From contig JAMPBQ010000002.1 of the NCBI GenBank assembly GCA_023666615.1, positions 1 through 64,000 on the forward strand: a stretch of DNA of 64,000 nucleotides. Direction: 5' to 3'. The DNA is from Clostridium sp. Its GTDB lineage: Bacteria > Bacteroidota > Bacteroidia > Bacteroidales > Muribaculaceae. The notes beneath the pieces were generated by a model that worked only from the letters and a program-made list of their open reading frames with translations, was not told where the DNA came from and did not search any database. Both the position numbers and the translations under genes were made by a program. Of this stretch, positions 43,448-52,164 are shown one piece after another (position 1 is the stretch's first letter; every line of letters starts with the position of its first letter).

Positions 43448-44653
43448 TTAGATTTCCGGGGCGAAGCGTCGGGAGAAGATTGAGCAAACGAAAACGAGTA
43501 CTGCGAGCACTACGAAAGCTATTGCCGTAGAATGCATTACATTGCCTAAACCCACCAGTGGCGACACCACTCCGCCCACGATATACCCCATTATGCCCAA
43601 GAGGGCCGAAGCCTCGCCGGCATGGCCTCGCCCTTCGTTCATGGCCAAAGTGTTGGTAGTAGTGAAAATCAAGCCAAGTCCAAAAAGCATCAATCCCATG
43701 CACACCTCAAAAAGCGCCATGCTCTTCACATGCCAAAGGGCGAAAGCCTGAGCTGCCGCGCCCAAAAGAAGGAGCGCGGCGCCAATCGTAGCAGCCTTCT
43801 TCAGGGGCTTGAACCGCATGGCCAAAGTGGCGCCGCAGACTACAAAGAGCGCGTTGCCGCCGATGATCAATCCATACTGCGTCTGGGAGAAGCCATAATG
43901 CGTCTGCAGAATGAACGGAGTGGCGGAGATGTAGGCGAAAAGCAAACCCAAGGCCAGTCCCTTGAACGTGACGTGCAGCATAAACCTGCCATTGCCAATC
44001 AACCCCTTATATCCATCGAAAGATTGCCAAATCGACCCTTTCGCCCGCTTGGAGGGCGGCAGCGTCTCCTTTCCGAAGAGGGTCATCACCCAAATTACCC
44101 CCGCCAAAATGGCCAACACCACGAATATGCCCTTCCACCCGTAGGCGTCGGCCGTGACGCCTCCAAGCACCGGCGCCGAAGCCGGCGCCACGCCGTTGAT
44201 GGCCCCGATTAAGGCCATCATTTTGGCCAACTGCCTACCGCCATATAGATCCGCCGGCATAGTGCGCGCCAGCATGTAGCCAGCAGAAGCCCCCACGCCC
44301 TGAAAAAATCTGCAAGCTATGAAGAAATGAATAGTAGGCGAATGCACGCTCACGATGGCAGCGGCGATGAAGAGCAGCAATGCGACCAGCAACACCGGCT
44401 TTCGACCATAGCGGTCGCTGATAGGGCCAAGCAGCAGCTGCCCCACGGCCAGACCGGCCATGCCCAAGGTCAAGCCCATCTGCACAGTTGGGATAGAGGC
44501 GTGGAAGAATCTGCACATTGCAGGCAGGGCGGGGGTAAACATATCATTTACGAACGAGCCCAGCATGCTCAGCATCACCATCAGCGTGACGAAATACCAC
44601 ACATGTACCTTCACGGCCGGCTGCGGCCCATCCTGATTCAATTCATTTCCCAT
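43448..44653 (-). CDS. MFS transporter, Bcr/CflA-type drug exporter
   Basis: 401 residues from the ATG at 44653; a TTG at 44659 is in frame. Twelve hydrophobic helices. The DHA1 motif A loop LLGPISDRYGRKPVLL and the TM1 segment FVNDMFTPALPAM are typical of Bcr/CflA exporters. It would expel small toxic compounds by proton antiport. Monocistronic, divergent from the efflux operon at 44911. Confidence 0.9.
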   Translation of the reverse strand: MGNELNQDGPQPAVKVHVWYFVTLMVMLSMLGSFVNDMFTPALPAMCRFFHASIPTVQMGLTLGMAGLAVGQLLLGPISDRYGRKPVLLVALLLFIAAAIVSVHSPTIHFFIACRFFQGVGASAGYMLARTMPADLYGGRQLAKMMALIGAINGVAPASAPVLGGVTADAYGWKGIFVVLAILAGVIWVMTLFGKETLPPSKRAKGSIWQSFDGYKGLIGNGRFMLHVTFKGLALGLLFAYISATPFILQTHYGFSQTQYGLIIGGNALFVVCGATLAMRFKPLKKAATIGAALLLLGAAAQAFALWHVKSMALFEVCMGLMLFGLGLIFTTTNTLAMNEGRGHAGEASALLGIMGYIVGGVVSPLVGLGNVMHSTAIAFVVLAVLVFVCSIFSRRFAPEI

Positions 44654-44795
44654 AGACAAAACGCTTTTTTACAAAAACAACAAACCCAATCCGCCTTTAG
44701 TTTAATCCACGCAATCTTGGCATCATTGCATACACATCATAATCAATAATTTAACAAATCAATTAAAATTTTTTGAAAAATTTTTTCAAAATAAC

Positions 44796-44850
44796 TTTGT
44801 AGATTGGAAAAAGCGCATTACCTTTGCGGTGTATTAGTACAGTAGTACAC
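44796..44850 (+). promoter_or_regulatory. Promoter and dyad operator of the efflux operon
   Basis: TTTG (44796-44799), 19-bp spacer, TACCTTTG (44819-44826) is a full consensus promoter. Three bases further a dyad, GTGTATTA (44829-44836) and TAGTACAC (44843-44850), one mismatch in 8-bp arms, sits at the expected transcription start. It is the likely site of the YtrA-type GntR regulator encoded third in the operon. Confidence 0.8.
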
Positions 44851-44910
44851 TACGACAATATTTAACTATTACACGAATCAACCATAATAAATCAACCAAA
44901 CCACAGAATA

Positions 44911-45753
44911 ATGCTTGACATCACCAACCTCACATTCGCTTACCCCAAGCAGACCCAGCCGGTGATCAGCGGCCTGAACCTGAAGATAGAAGCCGGAGGC
45001 GTCTACGGCCTTCTTGGCCCCAACGGGGCGGGCAAGAGCACCCTCCTGTATCTCATCTCCGGCCTTCTCACCCCTAAGGAAGGCAAGGTGGAGCTGTTCG
45101 GCGCCGACAACCGCCTGCGCCGCCCCGATACGCTGGCCGACATCTTTATCGTGCCTGAAGAGTTCGCCCTCCCCAATGTCAGGCTCTCCTCCTACGTAAA
45201 GAGCTACGCCCCCTTCTATCCCCGATTCTCAATGGAGGACATGAAGGCGCACCTCGAGACATTCGAAATGGGAGGCTGCGACTTCAGTCTGGGCGCCCTC
45301 TCCATGGGGCAGAAAAAGAAAATATACATGAGCTTCGCCCTGGCCACCAACACCCCGCTGATGCTCATGGACGAGCCCACCAACGGCCTTGACATACCCG
45401 GCAAGGCGAGCTTCCGCCGCTTCATAGCATCAAAGGTGGACGAGACCCGCTCCATCATAATCTCCACCCACCAAGTGCGCGACATCGACCAGCTCCTTGA
45501 CCATGTGGCCATAATCGACCGCCACGCCCTGCGCCTGGTGGCCTCCATGCAGGAGGTATCGGAAAAACTGACGTTCAAGCTTACCAACAATCCCCAAGAA
45601 ATAGAATCAGCACTGCTGAAGATGGCTGACATCAACGGCACGCTCATAGTCAAGCCCAACGACGAGGGCGGCGAGACAAACGTCAACCTTGAGCTCCTCT
45701 TCCAGCTGGCCACAACCCAACCCGAAACAATCTCAAAAATTTTCCGCCAATGA
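44911..45753 (+). CDS. ABC transporter ATP-binding protein
   Basis: 280 residues with a complete nucleotide-binding domain: Walker A LLGPNGAGKSTLL, signature LSMGQKKKIYMS, Walker B LMLMDEPTNGLD and the switch His in STHQVRD. A C-terminal extension of about 80 residues follows. Paired with the next membrane protein (4-bp overlap). The combination with a GntR regulator resembles the Bacillus ytr set. First gene of a nine-gene operon. Confidence 0.93.
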   Translation: MLDITNLTFAYPKQTQPVISGLNLKIEAGGVYGLLGPNGAGKSTLLYLISGLLTPKEGKVELFGADNRLRRPDTLADIFIVPEEFALPNVRLSSYVKSYAPFYPRFSMEDMKAHLETFEMGGCDFSLGALSMGQKKKIYMSFALATNTPLMLMDEPTNGLDIPGKASFRRFIASKVDETRSIIISTHQVRDIDQLLDHVAIIDRHALRLVASMQEVSEKLTFKLTNNPQEIESALLKMADINGTLIVKPNDEGGETNVNLELLFQLATTQPETISKIFRQ

Positions 45754-46550
45754 AAACCGAATGCACCCAACTGCTGCAGCTTCTGCGCCTGGAGATGCGC
45801 GACAACGGCAAGAAATACCTGATGTGGATTGGCATAATCTTCATCACCCTGGCGGCTGTGACAGCCTTCGCCACCACCCAAACGTATGATCAATACACCA
45901 GCGAATGGCGCGTCGGGATTTCCGACCCCATGACCTCGACCATGGATATTCTTTTCTGGTTCGGATTCGTTTCGGCCAGCTGCGTCTTCGCCTCGCAGGT
46001 GTTCTCCCCACTCACCACAAAGGGCGGAGTGATTTCCTTCCTCATGCTTCCCGCCACTCAGCTCAACAAATACATCGTGCGCTGGCTGCTGTTTGTGCCC
46101 GCGTTCATCCTGACATTTATCATATGCTTTGAGCTCGTGGACATGGGGCGCGCCGCGGCCTTGACAACAATGCTTCCCACCGCCGAAAGAGTCCACCTCA
46201 CAGGCTTCGACTTTATGCCGTCCGACATAACCGACACAAGCTTGGCCATATCGCTCAGCCTGCTGCTTCCATCCTTCTATGTTCTCGGCAGCGCCATTTG
46301 GCCCAAGCGGTCATTCCTCTACACCACCCTTTGGCTTGGCGGATTGGTGACGATCTGCTCCGTGGCCGCGGCCATCTACTACACCTTCCTGCTCAGCGGC
46401 GAGCACATTCCTGACAGCCTGCGGCACAGCCACATCAACCAGGAAGCCATCATAAAGACAATCATCGGCTTGGCCATCGCCGGCTGCCTCGTGAATTACG
46501 TCCTGGCTTATTTCCGCTTCAAGGAGACAGAAATAATACAGCGCTGGTAA
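45750..46550 (+). CDS. ABC transporter membrane subunit
   Basis: 266 residues with about six hydrophobic helices (for example YLMWIGIIFITLAAVTAFAT and WLLFVPAFILTFIICFE). It is the permease partner of the preceding ATPase, whose stop it overlaps (ATGA). Substrate unknown. Confidence 0.8.
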   Translation: MKTECTQLLQLLRLEMRDNGKKYLMWIGIIFITLAAVTAFATTQTYDQYTSEWRVGISDPMTSTMDILFWFGFVSASCVFASQVFSPLTTKGGVISFLMLPATQLNKYIVRWLLFVPAFILTFIICFELVDMGRAAALTTMLPTAERVHLTGFDFMPSDITDTSLAISLSLLLPSFYVLGSAIWPKRSFLYTTLWLGGLVTICSVAAAIYYTFLLSGEHIPDSLRHSHINQEAIIKTIIGLAIAGCLVNYVLAYFRFKETEIIQRW

Positions 46551-46566
46551 ACCAAAACTTTTTGAA

Positions 46567-46956
46567 ATGGAATTTACAGAAAACGCAAAGCCAATATACC
46601 TCCAGATAGCCGACCGCATCTGCGACGAAATACTCGGCGGAGTGTACGCCCCCGACAGCCGCATCCCATCGGTGAGGGAGTACGCGATCTCCGTGCAGGT
46701 GAACGCCAACACGGTGATGCGGAGCTACCTCCACCTGGCCGCTAAGGACATCATAGCCAACAAGCGCGGAGTGGGATTCTTCACCACCGCCGACGCCGCG
46801 GAGAAGATACACCAATGGCGAAAGGCCGAATTCTTCGACCACGAGGCCAACTACTTCTTCTCCCGCCTCCGCACCATGGGCGTCACCCCCGAGGCGCTGC
46901 TCGACCTCTACGCCAACTATTTGAAATCAAAGGACTCTGAAAACGCAATGTCATGA
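46567..46956 (+). CDS. YtrA-type GntR-family regulator
   Basis: 129 residues: an N-terminal GntR winged helix (about 8-75: PIYLQIADRICDEILGGVYA, RIPSVREYAISVQVNANTVM) with only a short helical C-terminus, which defines the YtrA subfamily. Such repressors control the ABC operon that contains them. The dyad at 44829-44850 overlapping the operon start is the likely operator. The stop overlaps the next gene (ATGA). Confidence 0.93.
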   Translation: MEFTENAKPIYLQIADRICDEILGGVYAPDSRIPSVREYAISVQVNANTVMRSYLHLAAKDIIANKRGVGFFTTADAAEKIHQWRKAEFFDHEANYFFSRLRTMGVTPEALLDLYANYLKSKDSENAMS

Positions 46957-47720
46957 AAAAAACCTCCTACATAATAATCGCCCTTGCCATACTCCCGCTG
47001 GCTATGGTGTTTCTCTCCCCATTCATAATTTCGCTCTATGCCGACGACGATTCAACGCGGCGCCAAATGGGCATAGACATTTCCAAGAGCCTCACCGAAA
47101 TCAGCGCTCCGGCCTTCAACAAAGCAAAAATTGAAATCAAGGACCTTGGCTCCACCCCCGACGTCTGCGTCGTGGCGCGAAAAGGCGAGGCAAACAGAAT
47201 CTTGGTCGCCGACAACGTCGCCTCCATGCTCTCATTCAATGCCGAAGGGCAAACCCTCAAGATAAGCATAGCCGTTGAGGACGGCGATTTCCATTATCTG
47301 CGGGGCGACACATTGATGATAATTGAGGCGCCAAGCCTGGAGGCGCTAAGCCTGAACGACCTCAACATCCTGAAGCTTGTAGGATTCTCTGGCCAGGACA
47401 TAGCCATAAAATTCGACCAGGACATCTACATGCGCGATTGCCAATTCGACTCAGCCGACCTTGTCGACGCCGGCAAGCTATGCCTGACTAACAGCCGCGT
47501 CGGCCACGCCCGGGTGGAGGCCGAATCCTACTTCAAGACATTCACCGACGATTCACGCATCGATTCAATGACAGTCACCACAAGCTCGCGCCGCCTGTAT
47601 TTCACATACACCGACGCCAACATAGGCATCCTGCAAATCCTGCCCGAAGGGAAAGAGGCCGTCATCAAGCTCAACGGACAAATCACCATAAACAACGACA
47701 GCCATGCCAGCAATGATTAA
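46953..47720 (+). CDS. Membrane-anchored DUF2807/GIN-domain-like protein
   Basis: 255 residues with one N-terminal membrane helix (about 5-28), then a beta-rich domain of repeated short strands (LEALSLNDLNILKLVGFSGQ, KLCLTNSRVGHARVEAES), similar to the parallel beta structure of DUF2807 (GIN) proteins often placed next to ABC genes in Bacteroidota. Overlaps both neighbours by 4 and 17 bp, so it is an integral part of the operon. Function unknown. Confidence 0.65.
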   Translation: MKKTSYIIIALAILPLAMVFLSPFIISLYADDDSTRRQMGIDISKSLTEISAPAFNKAKIEIKDLGSTPDVCVVARKGEANRILVADNVASMLSFNAEGQTLKISIAVEDGDFHYLRGDTLMIIEAPSLEALSLNDLNILKLVGFSGQDIAIKFDQDIYMRDCQFDSADLVDAGKLCLTNSRVGHARVEAESYFKTFTDDSRIDSMTVTTSSRRLYFTYTDANIGILQILPEGKEAVIKLNGQITINNDSHASND

Positions 47721-48393
47721 GCTCACCGACATCAACAAGACCTATCCCGGCGCCGTGCCCCTGCACGTGCTCAAGGGCATCAACCTGGAAATAGAGAAGG
47801 GAGAATTGGTCTCGATCATGGGCGCGTCTGGTTCGGGAAAGTCCACCCTGCTCAACATCCTCGGAATCCTTGACAATTACGATACAGGCGAATACATCCT
47901 CGACGGCACCCTCATACGCGGCCTGAGCGAGAACAAGGCCGCCGAGCTCCGAAACCACAAAATCGGATTCGTGTTCCAGTCCTTCAACCTCATCAACTAC
48001 AAGGACGCCCTGGAGAACGTGGCCCTACCGCTCTACTACCAAGGCGTGTCGCGCCGCAAGCGCAACGCCCTCGCCCTGCAGCAGCTGGACCGAATGGGCC
48101 TGAAGGACTGGAGCCACCACCTCCCCTCCGAAATGTCAGGCGGACAGAAGCAGCGCGTGGCCATTGCGAGGGCGCTGATCACCAACCCCGCCGTGCTCCT
48201 GGCCGACGAGCCCACCGGCGCCCTGGACAGCAAGACCTCGGTGGAGGTGATGCAGATTTTCCGCCAGCTCAACTCCGAAGGCGTCACCACCGTCATCGTC
48301 ACCCACGACCCCAAAGTGGCCCAGCAGACCAACCGCATGATACGCATCGTCGACGGCCTGATCGTGCCGAATCAGGATATTCTTAATTCATAA
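47704..48393 (+). CDS. MacB/LolD-type ABC ATPase
   Basis: 229 residues. Walker A SIMGASGSGKSTLLN, Q-loop FVFQSFNLI, signature EMSGGQKQRVAIARAL, Walker B VLLADEPTGALD, switch His VTHD. This is the MacB/LolD/FtsE class, which drives FtsX-type permeases. The two permeases, an adaptor and a TolC homologue follow, so it powers a tripartite export machine. Confidence 0.95.
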   Translation: MPAMIKLTDINKTYPGAVPLHVLKGINLEIEKGELVSIMGASGSGKSTLLNILGILDNYDTGEYILDGTLIRGLSENKAAELRNHKIGFVFQSFNLINYKDALENVALPLYYQGVSRRKRNALALQQLDRMGLKDWSHHLPSEMSGGQKQRVAIARALITNPAVLLADEPTGALDSKTSVEVMQIFRQLNSEGVTTVIVTHDPKVAQQTNRMIRIVDGLIVPNQDILNS

Positions 48394-48418
48394 TTCATAA
48401 TTCGCAATTCATAATTGG
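48384..48418 (+). repeat. Heptamer tandem repeat (5 units) before the first FtsX-like permease
   Basis: Five 7-bp units of TAATTCA type, overlapping the stop codon of the ATPase gene and ending 6 bp before the permease ATG. Confidence 0.8.
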
Positions 48419-48424
48419 ATTAAG

Positions 48425-49645
48425 ATGTTTGACTTAGCAAAAGAAATATGGCAGACTATGACCACCAACAAGCTGCGCACCATCCTTACGGGCGTGTCAG
48501 TGGCTTGGGGCATATTCATGCTGATTCTCCTTCTGTCAATAGCCAACGGCGTGGTGCGCCAATCGCAGGAGCAAAGCCTGCGCAACGACCCCTTCCGCAT
48601 CTCGGTATGGTCCGGCTACACATCGCGCCCCTACCAGGGAATGAAGATGGGCAGAAGAATAAATTTCAAGGGCGGCGACATTTCGGCCTTTGACCACACT
48701 CGCTCCCCCTACATTGAATCCGTCTCCGGCACCATCAGCCTCTCCGGCCAGATTTCCACTCCGCGCGATTATCTTACGCAATCGTCCTCCGAAGGCGTTT
48801 TTCCCAAGGATATGAACCAGCGCTACAAAATCGTGCAGGGCCGCTGGATCAACCAGGCCGACATCAATGATTGCCGCAAGGTGGTGCTCCTGTGCGAAAA
48901 CGACGCCAAGATTCTCTTCGAGGACATAGACCATGCCATTGGCCAGACGGTGAAGATAGGCAATGCGGCGTTCACCCTCGTTGGCATATACTCGCACGGC
49001 TGGGACGAGAGCCCCAAGGTGCCGTTCTCCACCGCCTACGCCCTCAATGGCTTCGACGGCCGCATATACGGCCTTGACGCCCACCTGAAGGACGTAGAGA
49101 CCGTGGAGCAGTCGGCCGAGGCCGAAAAGGAAGTGCGCAAGATTTTGGCCGATAAGCACAGGTTCGACCCCGAAGACCAATCCGCGGTGCATACCTACGA
49201 CCGGTTTGAGAGCTACATCAGCAGCATGGAGAGCACCAAATACCTCACCTACGCAATGTGGACCATAGGCATCCTCACCCTCCTTACGGGCATAGTCGGC
49301 GTCAGCAACATCATGTTCGTCTCGGTGCGCGAGCGCACCCACGAAATAGGCATACGCCGCGCCATCGGGGCCAAGCCGCGCAAGATTCTCAGCCAAATCA
49401 TCATAGAGAGCGTGGCCCTCACCACATGCTTCGGATATATAGGCATCGTCATGGGCGTGGCCGCCACGGAGATCGTAAAGAAAGTGTTTGAAAACAACGA
49501 GCAATTCCCCATCAGCCCCACCGTAGACATAGTCATAGCCATCGAAGTGACGATAGCCCTGATCATAGCCGGAGCCCTGGCCGGAATCTTCCCCGCCATC
49601 CGAGCCCTCAAGGTCAAGCCCGTGGAGGCACTGATGGAAGAGTAA
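48425..49645 (+). CDS. MacB-like FtsX-family permease 1
   Basis: 406 residues. TM1 (about 20-42) is followed by a periplasmic MacB_PCD domain of about 230 residues, then three C-terminal helices with the FtsX signature VGVSNIMFVSVRERTHEIGI and RRAIGAKPRKI. It lacks a fused ATPase and works with the ATPase encoded upstream. The second permease at 49733 is its likely heterodimer partner. Confidence 0.93.
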   Translation: MFDLAKEIWQTMTTNKLRTILTGVSVAWGIFMLILLLSIANGVVRQSQEQSLRNDPFRISVWSGYTSRPYQGMKMGRRINFKGGDISAFDHTRSPYIESVSGTISLSGQISTPRDYLTQSSSEGVFPKDMNQRYKIVQGRWINQADINDCRKVVLLCENDAKILFEDIDHAIGQTVKIGNAAFTLVGIYSHGWDESPKVPFSTAYALNGFDGRIYGLDAHLKDVETVEQSAEAEKEVRKILADKHRFDPEDQSAVHTYDRFESYISSMESTKYLTYAMWTIGILTLLTGIVGVSNIMFVSVRERTHEIGIRRAIGAKPRKILSQIIIESVALTTCFGYIGIVMGVAATEIVKKVFENNEQFPISPTVDIVIAIEVTIALIIAGALAGIFPAIRALKVKPVEALMEE

Positions 49646-49712
49646 AGCTTAAAGCTTTAAGTATAAAGTATTAAGTATTAAGGATAAAGTGTAACGTGTT
49701 AAGTTTGAAGTA
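49643..49712 (+). repeat. Heptamer tandem repeat (10 units) between the two permease genes
   Basis: Ten consecutive 7-bp units starting with the stop codon of permease 1, of TAAAGTA/TTAAGTA type, including TTAAGGA and TAAAGTG as in the array before the barrel gene at 36751. It fills most of the 87-bp gap before permease 2. Confidence 0.8.
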
Positions 49713-49732
49713 AAAATCAAAAGCTCCCTAAT

Positions 49733-50989
49733 ATGGTTTTCGACATAGACAACTGGAAAGAAATCACCGCCACTCTCGCCCGAAACAAGACGCGCACCTT
49801 CCTCACGGCCTTCGGCATCTTCTGGGGCACCGCGATGCTGGCCCTGCTCATGGGCGGAGGCAAAGGCCTGCGCGGGCTGATGGAGAGCACCTTTTCAGGC
49901 TTCGCCTCAAATTCGGCGATACTCATATCCTACCGCACCACAATGCCATACAATGGCTACAAGAAGGGCATGAGGTGGAACATGACAACCACCGACATCG
50001 ACAACATGCGCCGAGCCATCCCCGAGCTATCCGCCGTGAGCCCTATGACCAGCGTCTGGACCACTATCAGCTACGGCTCCCGCAGCCAGTCGAACGTCTC
50101 GATCCAGGGCGTGGAGCCCAACTTCATGGAGGTGACCAATCCCGTGATACGCAGCGGCCGATTCATCAACGACAAGGACATAGCGCAGGACGCCAAAGTG
50201 TGCGTGCTGGGGAAAAACTGCGCCAACGGCCTATTCGGCGACGATGACCCCATCGGGAAGTTCGTTATGGCCAACAACGTGTACTACCGCGTGGTAGGCG
50301 TGGTGAAGCAGCGCAACGACATGTCAATCGGCGGCTCCACCGACGACTCCATGTTCATCCCCATGAGCACAGCCCGGCGCACCTACAATCGCGGAAACAT
50401 CGTGGACTACGTCACCATCGTGGCAAAGGACAACGTGAAAATCTCCGACCTCAAGCAGAAAATCTTCCGCGTGATGAGGGCCAGCCATCCCCTGCACCCC
50501 GACGACGAGAACGCCCTGCGCGTGATTGACCTTTCTGAAATGTTCGAGCAAGTAGGCGCGCTGTTCTCCGGCATCGACATTCTCATCCTCTTCGTGGGCC
50601 TAAGCTCGCTCATAGCCGGCATAATCGGCGTGGGCAACATCATGTGGATCATCGTGAAGGAGCGCACAAAGGAATTTGGCATACGCCGCGCCCTGGGCGC
50701 CAAGCCGCGCATGGTGATGGAGCAAATCCTCTCGGAGAGCGCAATCCTCACCCTCATCGCCGGCACCGCGGGCATTTGCTTCGCCGTGGGCATCCTCGGC
50801 CTTGTCACTATGTCCATACGCACGGCCAACGCCGGCGTCCCCCAGCTTGAGGACATCGACTTCCAGCTCTCATTCAGCTTGGCCGTGGGCATAGCCATCC
50901 TCTTCATCGTCCTTGGCATGGCGGCCGGCACGATACCCGCGTTCAAGGCCATGCGCATCAAGCCCATCGAGGCCATGAATGATAAGTAG
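49733..50989 (+). CDS. MacB-like FtsX-family permease 2
   Basis: 418 residues, same architecture as permease 1: TM1 (about 20-42), MacB_PCD periplasmic domain, three C-terminal helices with GVGNIMWIIVKERTKEFGIR and RALGAKPRMV. Sequence divergence from permease 1 suggests a heterodimer. Exports a substrate from the periplasm toward TolC. Confidence 0.93.
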   Translation: MVFDIDNWKEITATLARNKTRTFLTAFGIFWGTAMLALLMGGGKGLRGLMESTFSGFASNSAILISYRTTMPYNGYKKGMRWNMTTTDIDNMRRAIPELSAVSPMTSVWTTISYGSRSQSNVSIQGVEPNFMEVTNPVIRSGRFINDKDIAQDAKVCVLGKNCANGLFGDDDPIGKFVMANNVYYRVVGVVKQRNDMSIGGSTDDSMFIPMSTARRTYNRGNIVDYVTIVAKDNVKISDLKQKIFRVMRASHPLHPDDENALRVIDLSEMFEQVGALFSGIDILILFVGLSSLIAGIIGVGNIMWIIVKERTKEFGIRRALGAKPRMVMEQILSESAILTLIAGTAGICFAVGILGLVTMSIRTANAGVPQLEDIDFQLSFSLAVGIAILFIVLGMAAGTIPAFKAMRIKPIEAMNDK

Positions 50990-51048
50990 TTTTTTTGCTT
51001 TGGCATTCGTTTTCAATCTATTTATTTGATAATAAACATCTAACATAT

Positions 51049-52146
51049 ATGAAAAAATTCTTTAAAATCCTGCTTTGGGTCATCATTGCCGCGGTCTTCG
51101 TCGGCACATTCTTCTACCTATTCAAAAATTCACAGCCGAAGGAGACAATCTACAGCACCGAGATGGCGTCGATCGCCACCATCGAGCGCTCCACTGTGCT
51201 GACCGGCAAGATTGAGCCACGCGACGAAATCGAAATCAAGCCCCAAATCTCGGGCATCATCTCTGAAATATGCGTAGAGGCCGGCGATTACGTGAAGAAA
51301 GACGACATTATAGCCAAGATCAAGGTCATCCCCGACGAATCAAGCCTCAACTCCGCCCAAAACCGCGTAGACGTGGCCAAGCTCTCCCTTGACCTGGCCA
51401 AAACCGCCTATGACCGCAGCAAGGGCCTATACGAGAAGAAGTTTGAAAGCCGCGAAAACTTTGAGCAAGCAGAAAACGCCTATGAAAAGGCCAAGCAGGA
51501 GTACGCTGCGGCAGTCGACGCCCTCTCCATCGTAAGGGATGGCGTTTCGAGCGTCAACGCCCAGTCGAGCAATACCCTGGTGCGCGCCACGATCGACGGC
51601 CAGGTGCTTGAGATTCCCGTGAAGGTGGGCTCCTCCGTGATTCAGGCCAATACGATGAACGACGGCACCACCGTGGCCAAAATCGCCGACATGCGCAATC
51701 TCCTTTTTGTAGGAAAAGTGGACGAGACTGAAGTAGGCCTCCTCAAGCCCGGAATGGAGACCACCATTTCCATCGGCGCCCTGCCGGATGTGAAGAATGA
51801 GGCCGTGATAGAATACGTGGCGCCGAAGAGCACCGAGGAAAACGGCTCAAACACTTTTGAAATCAAGGCCGCGATCAATGTGCCCGAGGACGTGGAGCTC
51901 CGCGCGGGATACAGCGCCAACGCAGCCGTCACCCTGCAGAAGGCCGCCGACGTGCTCACGGTGCCCGAGAGCGTGATCGAATGGCAGGGCGACAGCACTT
52001 ACGTCTATGTCCTCACAGCCGAGAATCCCCAGCAGTTCGAGCGCCGCGCCATCTCCACCGGCCTGAGCGACGGCGTAAAGATCGAAGTGAAGTCGGGCAT
52101 CGAGCTCTCTGACAGCCTCAAGCTACGCTCTACTATTGTGCAATAA
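51049..52146 (+). CDS. MacA/HlyD-type periplasmic adaptor
   Basis: 365 residues from the ATG at 51049, which opens the N-terminal anchor MKKFFKILLWVIIAAVFVGT; an earlier in-frame ATG at 50995 is less likely. Lipoyl/barrel-sandwich halves (EIEIKPQISGIISEICVEAG; ATIDGQVLEIPVKVG) flank a helical hairpin (about 100-185), followed by beta-barrel and membrane-proximal parts. It links the permeases to the TolC channel. Confidence 0.93.
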   Translation: MKKFFKILLWVIIAAVFVGTFFYLFKNSQPKETIYSTEMASIATIERSTVLTGKIEPRDEIEIKPQISGIISEICVEAGDYVKKDDIIAKIKVIPDESSLNSAQNRVDVAKLSLDLAKTAYDRSKGLYEKKFESRENFEQAENAYEKAKQEYAAAVDALSIVRDGVSSVNAQSSNTLVRATIDGQVLEIPVKVGSSVIQANTMNDGTTVAKIADMRNLLFVGKVDETEVGLLKPGMETTISIGALPDVKNEAVIEYVAPKSTEENGSNTFEIKAAINVPEDVELRAGYSANAAVTLQKAADVLTVPESVIEWQGDSTYVYVLTAENPQQFERRAISTGLSDGVKIEVKSGIELSDSLKLRSTIVQ

Positions 52147-52164
52147 CCAATCATCGCACCCGAT

